A stretch of DNA of 64,000 nt from Dipteris shenzhenensis. Lineage: Eukaryota > Polypodiophyta > Polypodiopsida > Gleicheniales. Below the pieces are notes generated by a model that was given only the letters and a program-made list of their open reading frames with translations, had not been told where the DNA came from and made no database searches. The position numbers were made by a program, and so were the translations under genes. Positions 34,801-46,800 of this stretch are shown piece by piece; position 1 is the first letter of the stretch; every line of letters begins with the position of its first letter. The stretch is taken from NCBI GenBank assembly GCA_047967505.1, contig CM106538.1; one strand, 5' to 3'.

Positions 34801-37800
34801 CTTTCTAGGCCTCCCTCACCTCAATCCCTTGGAAGAGCAAGGAGCAAGAGGGAAAAGACTAGGAGAAGGAAGGATGGAGGAAGAAAGAAAGGGAGGAGGG
34901 AGGATGGCTCTAATACCACATGAAGGAACATGGTGGAGAGGGAGAGGAAGAGAGAGAGGGTACGCTAGGGAGAGAGAAGATAATACTCAAATGGAAACAT
35001 AATGAAAGTGAAAGGAAATGGAAATGAGCAATAGACCAAAATGGAAAGACTCACATTGATAAAGCTTGATGTAGATTCCTTGATGTGTGTTGATGTGACA
35101 CACACATACAATCATATATAGGATAGACACACACTAGAATACCAAAGTGTTTATGGGATATCTCCCAATATGACACGTGGCACTCACACATAAGACTCTA
35201 CTAGAGCTCCTAGTAGAACACACTAAAACACACTCAACTTGGCTTCATTTTCTAACACCCGGGGCCCCACTATAAGAACTTTGTGGACACACCTCCATAG
35301 AGTCACAATCTCTATGAACCCACGGCAATAAGAAGCAGTTCAGGATCAAGGTACCACTGTGAGTCAGATTCCTGCTCCACAAAACCTAAAATCCTCACAG
35401 GCTGAAAAGGAAACTCCAACAAAATGTCATGTGGATGTGGATAGCCTGTCTTCTGAGTGGACATCAAAGACAAGGGCATCCTCAATTACACGTCGAAGGG
35501 CAATAACTTGGAAAGGAATGACCACTCTCCAAAAATCCCCTTGATCGGCGTTGCTCCTCTATTCTCTTTGATCTTCGAGGTCCATCGGGTTGTGGACTTT
35601 CTTGCATAGATTTTGGGTCCTGATCATCAAAGAGCTGCTACACCCACCTTGGTTGTGGCTTTCGTTGTGGTGTGATTGGTGCAACAGGCTGGATTTCTTG
35701 GTCCTCACTATCAGAGAACACCTCCTCCTTAATACTTTATTCATACTTTTGGGTCGGCAAATGGCGAGTTATTTCTTCAGTTGATGATGAAGTGGCTAGA
35801 GTTGTATCCACCACTGAGTGTGGTCGTTCAACAAATACCATATCTCGGCTTACAATGATCTGCTTTGTCTCTACATCATAGAGTCGATAGGCCTTTGACT
35901 CCATGCTATATCCCAAGAAGATACATTTCCTGCTCTTGGCATCTAGTTTGGTTCTTACTGCATCTGGAATGTGTGCATAACAGTCACATCCAAATGTATG
36001 GAAATGAGAAATTGAAGGTTTCTTACCCGAGTATGCCTCTTGTGAAGTCACCCCTTTGAGAGCCTTTGTATAGCACCGATTGAGAATATAGACAGCTGTA
36101 TTTATTGCCTCAGCCCAGAATGTGTTGGGAAGCCCTTTTGCCTTCAACATGCAACGTCCCATCTCTACAAGTGTTCGGTTCCAATGTTCTACAATAGGAT
36201 TTTATTGAGGAGTATGGGGAGCAGTAAGTTGCCTCTTAATGCCATGTTCATTGCAATAATTGTTAAATTCCTTTGACGTGAACTCTCCTCCTCGATCGGT
36301 GTGAAACTTCTTGACCTTTCCTGTTTCATTTTCTACAAGCTTGTGCGACAATTTAAACTTTTCAAGAGCTTGAGCCTTATCTCGAAGGAAATACACCCAC
36401 ATCTTTCTACTATAATCGTTGACTATCAACATAAAGTAGAGAGATCCACCCAAAGCAGTAGTAGACATCTTACCACAGAGATCAGCATGTACCAGCTGTA
36501 GAGGTGCCTTTGCTCGATTTCTGGTCTCTTGTGGAAATGGCTTCCTTGCTTGCTTGCCCATCAAACAAGCTTCACATGGCTCCCAATTATTTGTCATTGT
36601 TGCAAGCAAATGTGCAACCATCCCTTTCTTTTGCATTTCCTTTAGCACAACATAGCCGATGTGGCCACACTTGTGACGATGGCGCAAAGTGCATCAGCAT
36701 TGTGCGGCTTCCATGCTCGAAGAAGAGTAGCATCAGGAGGAATTATGTTGCTGGGATTTGCAGGATCGGCAATGCCAACTGGTTCTAGATCACTCCCGAG
36801 AATGGTCTCCAGCACCTCATATGAGTCTAGAATTGCACTTATTTTGAACTTCGAAAGAGTGTAGTTTGTACCATCAAGTTTGCCTTCCGTGAAGGTGGGT
36901 GGTCAAATCCGAATCGTTGGAGCAAGAGCAGCAGCAGCATCAACAACAGATACTCCAGAATTTCCAGTAGCAGCAGCAACCATCAGACTAAAGCTTTATT
37001 GCAATGGAGTTTCTTGCACTATCGCTGCTCAAAGCACCTAGTGCTCTGATACCATGTAGAAATATGATGCAGCAGAGAGATCTTTTGACAACAACGATAG
37101 TACAATAACAAGAGGATAGGCACAATAGAGCTGAATAAAAATTTTGTATAAAATACAATTGATGGTGCTGTCCACCCGTGCGCTCTCCAGTCCTTCTCCA
37201 GTATAGCTTCGATGGCGATCTAGACAGACTCTGGATGGAGAAGGACTAGAGGTAGGGGTATTGGCATTCGATGTTGAGGCTTGAGAAGTGGCCTCCTTAT
37301 ACAACCCTTCGTAGCAGACCAATTCCACCACAATGGTGGGATGGCGGTGGCACATGCATATTGACTTAGCACAGTGCGTGACTAAGTGTGAGGACAGTGG
37401 CACATGTTTGCTTGACTTTCACCACTGACCAAAGACCATTGACCACCGACCACCGATCACGCGCACGAGGGCAAATTCACACGTGAATGATTGTGCGCAT
37501 GTAACAGAGGGCATACTGTCGTGGGCCAAGGCCCACCGATAGGCCTCGGACCCCGTCGTTGGAGGTGTTGCCCCCACACCTCCATCGGGGGCGCTGCCCC
37601 TAAACCCCCACTAGGGGCGTTGCCCACAGACCCCGAGGATCGAGGGCGTTGCCTCTGAACACTCGAGGAGTACATTGATCCTTCTACCATCTCCTAACCA
37701 TCAAATGGTCACCATGAGACCTCATCTAGTGTCAAAACTAGGATCCTACCAATGTCCAGTGCTCACATTGGTGGTTACATATGAAAGGTGGGGATTGCAC

Positions 37801-40800
37801 ATATACCAACATCCACATGACAGGTTGCCTATCAATCTCTTCCCGAGAGGAAGGGGGAACTCTTCGAAGATTACTGGTCCAAGCTTTCAAGATAGCAGCC
37901 ATAAGAGGGAAAGAAGAAGACCTAAGATTGGCTAAAGTAAAGATCCATTTGGTGCTGCCTGCCCAATCTTCTCCTGATGATGGTGTACACAAGTGAATGC
38001 ATTGAATGAAGAATTGCTTCCACGGTTCTTGCCCTGGCAAAAGTCCCCTCATCACCACCTTGCAGAGTAAGTCTCTGCACTACAAGTCCAATCAATAATG
38101 TTAAGACCCACCTTCTCGAATGGGAAGAATAACTGTATCCCAAGCCACCCTGGCTATAATATCGATCGTGCCATCAAGTCCACTCCAAAGAAAGGTCCTT
38201 ATAGACCTCTTAAGTTGAGTGATACAATCTCCAGCATGGCTCCAACAAGAGAAAACAAATCAAGCTATGACCGGATTGACAACCACCACCCTGAATGCTA
38301 AGTCAAGTCTGGCTAGACTCCAAAAAAGGAGTTTCCTCTTGTTGCTCTCCAACACAGGAGCAAATAGCTGCAAAGGAGAGATACCCAAGATGACTTGGCA
38401 TCCCAAACACCTGATGGGAACAGCTCTCTAGACCCAAGTGAAACCAATATTCATCCCCCAGTCAGGAGTGTCCTCATCACAGACCCATAAACCATTGGTT
38501 TTATTCCATCGTACATAATAAATCCAAAGCTGTCCTGAAAGCAGAGAGCATCAGTGGCATCCAAAAAAATATATGTATCATCAGCCAACTCACTATCTAG
38601 AAACTCTTCTTCTCGTCTGATGGGAAGTCTCAGCCCAAGAATGTCAACTTGAGATCTAAGAAAGATGCTCATAGCTTTAGCCACAAACATAAAAAGAAAA
38701 GGGGCTAGAGGGCATCCCTGCCGGCAGACTGATCTAGAAATCTAAAATCTCTCTCCTCGAACTCCACCAATAAGTACATGGCTATGGGCCGATTTGTACA
38801 GAGAGGAAACCCCTCTGATCCAAGCATCTGTAAATCCAAAAGAGTGAATAGTGCCTTCAAGCAAATCCCAATCTACGCTATCGTATGCTTCTCAAAGTCT
38901 AGGAGTAGAATGGCAAGCCTCTGGTTGCTCTACATATCTCACTCAAAAGCCTCCCAAAATGTGAAATTGTTATAAAAGATGCATCTTCCATGCACAAAAC
39001 CAGTCTATGTGTCAAGAATAAGATCTGGAAGAATGGGATGCAAACACCAACTAATGGCTTCAGTAGGATTTTGTAGAAAGTTCCCAAAAGTGTGATAGGT
39101 CATAGGGACACCAAATTTCTACACTCCTTTTGGGATGAGATGGATGAGACCCATTGTGAGTCAGGCATCTCACCCGATCCCAAATTCTTGCAGGGTTCAT
39201 CTGCATATCCCAAAATGTGATGAAGGAGGGTGAAACCCGGTCTGAGCCTATGAGGGGCAACAAGCATAGTCCTGACCTCTATGTTGGTGAATAGTGCATC
39301 AAGTGAGGCTTGCATATTTGGTTTCACCAACACAGGAATACACTGCCATGTAGCATATCTAGCATCATCTGTAGCCTGTGTACCAGGATCCGCTATGAGA
39401 AGGGAGACATAAAAGTATGTAGCTATGCACATAACGGCATCAAGATATGTCTGCAAAACCTCGTCCGAGTCAATGAACTGTGGAACACTCTCCCTACTAT
39501 GCCTAGGGCCATGAGTAGTGAAGAAATGTTTATTGACTCTACCTCCCATCTCAGTCCAAAATGACGCGCGTGCGTGAAATGCATACTAAGCTCTCTGAGA
39601 AAATATGTTGATGAGCTCTTGTTGCAGCAAGGCGCTCATGTATCCAAGCATTTGTAGGCCATTTCTTCTCTTCCCTTTGTAAAGCAACCAATTGCTAGCG
39701 AACACCTCTCTCTCATCTGAGAATCTTACATCTTGTGGTACTAGCAATTGAATGAGAAAAGGCACTAATGCCAAACAAGGCCGCAGCCACATCTGGGGGA
39801 GGTCACTCCACCCTACACATGAGATACCCAAATCTACAAAGCTGCCTCTATGAGGTTCTCCTCTACATAAAAAGGCATATGGAATCCTAATACTCGCAGA
39901 ACGTCCTCTCAAATGTGGCTCCGAAATCATCAACACAGCCAAAAAGTGATCTGAGGTGGAAACCCCATGAGAACTGCATATTGATCCACCCTATCCAGAG
40001 CCCAATCATCAACATAAACCTGTCAATCCATGCATGGATCTGCGGCCTCCTGTTGGACTACCAAAATAGGAGTAACTGTGATTGAGTGTGAAAGGCATCA
40101 TCAATCCAATCCCAAGCTACTCTCTCGAATGACTGGATGCCACCCTCTTTGCCCCCTTTCTTATTTGAAGGCAACTCCACCAAGTTGACTCACCTCCAAG
40201 GACCCAAGAATCTGCAATGGCGCAATCCAATCCCAAGCTACTGTCTCGAATGACTGGATGCCACCCTCTTTGCCCCCTTTCTTATTTGAAGGCAACTCCA
40301 CTAAGTTGACTCACCTTCAAGGACCCAAGAATCTGCAATGGCGGACCAAGAGAGAAAATCCTTCCAAAAGAGGACACCATCCCTCTATTGTCTGGTGTGT
40401 AAAGGTTGAGAAGGCGAACCTTACGTCCCCTAGTCAAAAGAAGTATCCATTGAGCTCTAGAGTGTAAGATACTAGAAACACCACCTAGAGACCTAGTACA
40501 CTCCAAATAACTCACACTTTGACTTCATATTCTAACACCTAACAGGTTGCAACACAACTAGTAGTTCTAGGAGGCCTCTAACTCCTAGCTAGGCTGAACC
40601 CTTATCCCATTCGGGGGTAGTTTAGCCCGGGGTAGCAGCAGACATGGCCAGCAAGGAATGGCCAAGCCTCTCCTCGAAATCCTGGTGACCAACAACCAGG
40701 GGAAAAATAGAACCTGAAATGGAAATGTAGGTACCTCCCCTAGTGCCCAAAGCAAATGATTAGAAAGTGTGACCTGAAAGAAATTTACCTGACTTTGTGC

Positions 40801-43800
40801 AATTTCTGGCATCCTGTTTGTACTCCTCAATAAAGAGAACATGAATGGAGCCACGAGTGACACCTAGATGAAGGTGATTCCAAATCAACTACTTGTGGCG
40901 GCAATGTGGCGCACCACCAAGACCGGCAATGTGGCGCACCACCAAGACCCTGTATGTTCCAACTAACAATTCTCATCGATGAGGAAGGAGCGTGTAACAC
41001 CTTACCCGACCTAGTGGTGGAGATAAACCCCTCAATGGGGGAAGACCTCCTCCTCAAATGGTGAGGGAGGGAGCCAACTAAAGGCTAATTGTCGCGGGTG
41101 AAAGAACTGGTCCACCTGAAGATGAGGCAATTTTGCCAATTGGAATACCAATCACTGCCTTGTTGAAGGTAGAAGGCATGAAATCCTCCTCAAGAAAGTC
41201 CAAAAGATCGACCAAGGCTAAAAAAGAGTTTATATGAATCAAGCCTGGCATAGGGTACATAGTATATCTTCAGATGAAACTAGAGAGGTGGAATGTACTA
41301 CCCCTTTCCCTCTATCTATGAAGGGGGATGCGGATGAGACATGGGGCTTCTCGAAGGGTTCATGACCTTGAAAGCTTGCAATGGCTCCTCAATCTGGTGA
41401 TACATCAACAAGGGTCTAAGGGTGAGGAGCTACGATTGGGTCGAGAAGGGGGGATGAAATTGGGGCATCCTCCTGAGCAATAGTCTCCAAAACTGCACAA
41501 GAAGTAGCAATGGTGGTTGCAACATGAATAGGAATTTCTGTAGCCTCGATGGGGGCATCTCTAGAGCATCCGAAGCAGAAGCTGTCTGATCTATAGGTGG
41601 TGGAGGTCAGCAGACTGAGACCAAAATCCATCGAAGGACAACAAGTACCACAGGTGCTAGTCGTGTAGCACGTGTCGAGCACAAAGTTGGTGTTAGAGGA
41701 GCACTCTCTCATGGAGGAACTATATTAACACTCTGTCGTGGAGGAGCACTTTGAGAGGAGGTCAAGGAGGAGCTGTATGAGAAGGCTTTTTAGGCCTCTT
41801 CTTCTGAGGCAATCCCTAGTGAGGTTCCCAAAGGTCTTATAAGTCCTAAACTGATCCTGTCTACCTGCACTTTCGACTCTTTGTCAAAAGAAAGAACCAT
41901 TCGGGTGCTAGAGCATCATCAACTATTTTAGGATCATCGATGATGACCCTAACTCTAGGTACCCGTCTGATTTGATTGCCTCTACTACAAAACAAGGCAA
42001 CCCAGGGATTGGGGATCTTAGTGAGGAGGCGATGAAAAACATAAGGAAGTCCGGGAACCTTATGAAAAGGGAGTGGCCTTTTCATCCTTGATTGACGAAT
42101 TGACTCCCATTCAGCCAATCCTTGACTGATTCCACCTGCCACAAAAACCATCACTTTTTAAAAAGACGAGTTGCACCAGCTCAAGAAGGACGTAGAGCTT
42201 GAGAGCTCTACTACACTCTTCGCACACATCTATCTATCTCATCCTTCCATGTTACAAGCGAGAGATTGGATGGTTGTAGCTTTACCCCCTAGATGTTTGC
42301 TTGTTGGAACGAGGATTTTTCCAAGTAGTTTTCGATTCCCCAAAGGCTATGAGCACGTTGCTCAAAGACAACCCTTTGCAGCTGCGCTATAGGAGGATTT
42401 TGTTTTGCTCCTTTCATGCTGGTCTTTGAACTAGTGGAGCTCTGTCCGACAAACCCCTATTGAGAGGAGGGGAGCATAGGAAGAGGGGAAGGGGGCATGA
42501 AGAGGAGGAGAGAGGGGGGCTGGGTAGCAGCCTAGGGGGGAGGAGTGGAGTCAGGGTAGGGAGAGGGGAGCTGAGGTAGGGGGAGGGGAGGCAGGGGTAG
42601 GTAGAAGGCAAGGGAGGGAGGAGACGGGGTAGGGAGGAGGGGATTCGCGGAGGTGAGGGTGATTAGGAGGCAGAGTGGGGAGGAGAGGAGGAGGCGGGGT
42701 AGGGAGGAGGGGAGTTGGGGTAGGGGGAGGGGAGGCGCGGGGCAGGGATGCAGCCCCTGGGGGAGGGGATAGAGCTTCGGGCTGGGGGGAAGGAGAGGGC
42801 AGGGCGGGAGAGGGAGAGGGGAGGGCGAGGGAAGAAAGGGGCTGAGAGAGGAAAGAGAGGCTGAGAGGGGAGGGCTAAGCTAAGAGGAGAGCTCAAGAGG
42901 GGGTAGTAGGGGAAGAGGCTGGGAGGAGCAGCAACTCTAGCCTCACCTCAATCTTTCATACTATTTGTCTAGAGGTGTCATTTTCTATACCAAGACACAT
43001 GAGAGTCAAGAGAGAGGACTGCCCATTGTGACAAAATATACCTAGGAGTCGGCTCATAGGAAGGAAATGAGGAGAGATACCTGTACACGAGGCTCTAGGG
43101 ATGTGGCTATCCTCTTCAAATCACACTTGAGACCACTTATATCCATGATGCGGAAGGAGGAATATGTAGGGCACATGTGGATACAGATTCATCCTCGTGG
43201 TGCACCGCCAATCTTTATTTGCAGTGTGCTCCTTTTCCCTAGATGCATCATCATATGCTCATGAGGTCACCACAAAGGGTCACAACCCATATGAGACGAT
43301 ATATGATGACATCACAGTGTTCTTTAGGTAGGGGGAGAACCTTCTAGTTGACTTCAACACACGTACGAGGGATAGGTAGGTGAGGCTTCTTGTTTTTGAA
43401 TCTGATCCCTTAGAGATGCATTGTAACTGAAGAGTCCAGATCACGAGGGATTGCGGACTGAGCATTTTGTGCATGGGCAGGAGGTCTTGACCGTTCTTAG
43501 CGCAGATGTTCAATCATGTTGTATGGCAAGGCTTTCCACCTACTTGGAGTACCATCACCATTGTGTCGATATACAAAGCAGGAGACCCCATGGACATTGG
43601 GAACTACCATTAACCCCCTCCCATGATTGACACACATTGGCTAAGATTTATGGATCAGTGTTGGAGAGAGAAATTAGCTCCCACATAGAGGCACGACGGC
43701 ATTGAGCTTTAAGACAAGATGGGTTTCAAAGGTAGCACTCCACCCTTGGCCACATTTTAACCTTACGAGCCATCGTTTAGGAGGTGAGATCGAGGTTCCA

Positions 43801-46800
43801 GAAAGTCTATGCTTGCTTTGTAGAATTTTGAAAGGCCTTTGACGCAAATTCATGTGCTCGTAGAATTAGGAGACTCCAAGAGATGTAGATCTCAGGAGTT
43901 ATGATTTGGGGTATGATGAGCCTATTTGAGTCATTCAGAGGGGGAGTACACGTCCAACGAGGTTTGTCTAATTTGGGTTGAGAGAACGATCAGAGTCAAC
44001 CAGGGACCCCCTCTCACTAACCCTCTTTTGCGTTTACATCAATGAGATCACGACTTTCATTGACCGCTTGGGAGAGGTGGGATCGCTGCTAGTTGATTTG
44101 ATGATATAAATATTGCTATACATAGATGACATACTCCTCATATCTGCCTCGGTAGCAGGCCTACAGAAATAACTAGATGCTTTAGAGGTGTTCTCCAAGG
44201 AGAGACACTTGGCAGTCAACCTTGGCAAGACCAAGGTTATTCTTTTCAACACCTCACGGCAATACTCACCAAGGGAGCCACTTGAGATTGTGCAATTGGA
44301 CACGTATCTAGGGGCATCTTTGCGGGACCGGTCTTCACGATAACCCATGCAACCAGAGCACAACGTACACGAGGGCAGAGTGCTCTAGCTCAGCTAGAGC
44401 GACAACTCTTTCAAGCACACTTTCAGGACCCGTCGACGAAGGGGTCGCTATTTGTACACTTGTGAGGTTGATAGCCATGCACCTAGCACCCTTCCAAGAG
44501 AGTGAACTATTAGTCACCAATTAGCGATGATTTGAGAGGCAATAAATGATTATGGGTTCCAAGATGATTTAGATTAAGCCCTTAGTCCCCATTAGATCAT
44601 ACAGCCATGACACCACTCCAAAGTGAGCCATGGAAGGAGCTACTCCACAAACTTCATGAGATCTAGGGCGGCCCTTAGGAACCATTTCTAGGTGGATTTT
44701 TTCTAGGATGAGGGATACTTGCTTGGGTAGGAGCTTAGAGGTGAGACTTGTAGCGCGACAGACACTTTATCATAGGCATCACACGTCGTTTGAAGAGAGG
44801 AGGCAACAGCCCCTTGTTTTCAAGGACCTTATCAGATTGACAATTGGACACACCATTGAGAGACCCAACCTCTCCTAGGGAGGTTTTGCTCAGACATTGA
44901 CCAACACAGTGGGAGAGAGTCTTTCTTTCATGGAGTTGCCCCACTTGCTCAGAGGCAAAGAGTTCAAGGACTTAGATTTAAACATTTTTACAACATCAAA
45001 TATTATTTATTATAATTAACGAGGTCATACATTCATGTAATGAAAATTGTTGCCCTTTTGAAAATAATGTCAATGCAAGTGCCTTCTATTAACATATTTA
45101 CTTTATATTCTTGTAAGCAGTAGCTACTCTTAGATGAATCGAGAACTGTCATCTAGGATAATTTTGAACTAGAATTTTAGGAACACTAGATCTAACCATA
45201 TTAAAGTGTGATGTATATATTTTTTAACAATAGATTTGACCATATTAATGTATATATTTTTAAACAAAAGATCATAACATATTACCTATATTTTTTGCAT
45301 GTAAAGCTTTTAGGTCCTCAATTTGGAGATAAAATAGTAAGGGCTTATGCAGTGGAAAGATTACATGCCTTAACAGATGATGAAGTGTTATTAATCTTGA
45401 TACAGCTAGTTCAGGTAAGTGATTGATTTAATTTTTAAGTTTGAAACTGGTATCCATTTTAAAACATCATTAAGTTCATGTTTAATATAAATGTTTGAAT
45501 TAATTGAGTTACAATATTGCATCCTTAAAACATATACACGATCTATGTATCAACCTACAACATGTTATGGATGTAGGCTCTAATGTATGAGCCATACAAC
45601 AACTCAAGTCTACTTCAATTTTTACTAGAAAGAGCGATGAATTCGACAATAGGACACCATTTGTATTGGCTTGTAAAGGTTTGGATCAACTCAATATGAT
45701 TGCAAGTTAAAGTTCATCTTAAATAATAAAAGTTGAGGTAACAAACATAGTAATTTTTAATTTCTCTTTATAGTTTTTATAATATCAATTTAAAAATATG
45801 ACAAATAGCTCCATAATCTTATCCATGCTTGGATATTTAAAATTATATTACCCCTATGTTTATATAAAATAAATATAAGTCTTGAGTGAGAATACACAAG
45901 ATTAAAGACGGGGAATGACTCAACCTTTTGTTTTGGCATAACAAAACTAATAAATAAAGTGATTCGGACTTTGATAAACTTTAATTGGATTGGTAAACAC
46001 TCAAATCACTTGATCAAGGAGATGGAAGCAATGACAATAAATGACATTAGTTGATAACATAACATTGCATAAACTCAACAAAAAACCAACATTGCATGAG
46101 TCAAGATGACTAATGTTACTGCTCTTAATTCCATATGCTTTTTTTCTTTGGGGCTAAAAAAAGTGATTTATATATATCTGCAATAAAGGATTTTACAAGT
46201 AGCTCTCATCCTATCTTCGAGGGCTTCCTGTTGGCCCCATAGATACAGCATCCCCCTGCATCTATGTTTTTTTAAAAGAATATATATATGTATATAGCAT
46301 TGTCTCGCTCCATGCTCGAGTTCCTTCTACACCAAAACCCTTTGTACTTCCACTTTCACCCCCCTCTCTATTTCATCTCCCACACCCTCTCTTATTGCTA
46401 GTCTCTGTAGCGCATCCTATCTGCCACCCCCTCTGCCCCCCCTCTTTTGTCTTCACCACCTCCCACCCTATTTTTTGCCACCCCTTCTCCTTCCCATCCT
46501 TTCCTTGTAAAACGTGCACATTGCATCTCTTCCCCCATCTTTTGATGCTCTTGTCCTATCTTTGAGGGCTTCCTGTTGGCCCCATAGATGCAACAGCCCC
46601 CTTGCATCTATGTTTTTTTAAACGTGGTCATGGGGGTATTTTTTTGCATTGGTCTGCTATTAGCTCTTAGATGAGGTTCTTGTGCGATGTTGCTTTGTGC
46701 ACTAGGGGTCTTCGTAAGGGCCCACAGGTTGTACATTAGTTGGGTTGGCGCTCAATCTCAAAATGTTTTACGATTCCTCTTGCTCTAGCCCTCTAGTTTG

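Larger units (their letters stand above)
25681..35257 (-). mobile_element. Gag-only LTR retrotransposon inserted in LINE-B
   Basis: The element has both LTRs, primer site, polypurine tract and near-identical 5-bp flanks (CCCAG at 25676-25680, CCCGG at 35258-35262). LINE-B resumes exactly outside. Without the nested LINE-A it is about 2.7 kb long and codes only for a broken Gag. Its LTRs and 3' region are related to the 2.2-kb element at 11344-13579, so that element is probably a further-reduced member of this family. Confidence 0.88.
35548..37810 (-). mobile_element. Copia-delta fragment within LINE-B
   Basis: It contains an LTR, a primer site and an integrase region, but Gag and protease are deleted on one side and RT, RNase H and the 3' LTR on the other. 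LINE-B resumes at about 37815 after a loss of roughly 260 bp relative to LINE-A. The fragment therefore arrived, or was trimmed, with loss of host sequence. Boundaries are approximate. Confidence 0.6.
37815..40976 (-). pseudogene. LINE-B ORF2, main part
   Basis: From the start [13 protein letters not shown] (40976) it aligns with LINE-A ORF2. It includes the linker near 39700-39500 ([10 protein letters not shown]-like), RT pieces at 39549-38451 with ELADDT, and the connection [10 protein letters not shown] near 38040. Dozens of shifts and stops are present. It also contains a 121-bp tandem duplication and a small LTR-bearing insert. Confidence 0.75.
25158..42970 (-). mobile_element. LINE-B, full-length L1-type LINE split by nested insertions
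   Basis: The 3' tail is at 25158-25180 and the C-rich 5' leader at 42430-42970. It aligns piecewise with LINE-A: 25180-25680, 35263-35547 and 37815-42970. The gaps are a gag-only LTR element (25681-35257), a Copia fragment (35548 to about 37810) and a small insert near 40463-40690. Coding parts carry many frameshifts and stops, so it is much older than LINE-A. Confidence 0.85.

Noticed and set aside
45307-45678. Assignment of the gene to phosphatidylinositol 4-kinase
   Set aside because: The LIQLVQ helix is shared, but the IGH--YW and PLDPR motifs and the spacing fit PI3K and not PI4K.
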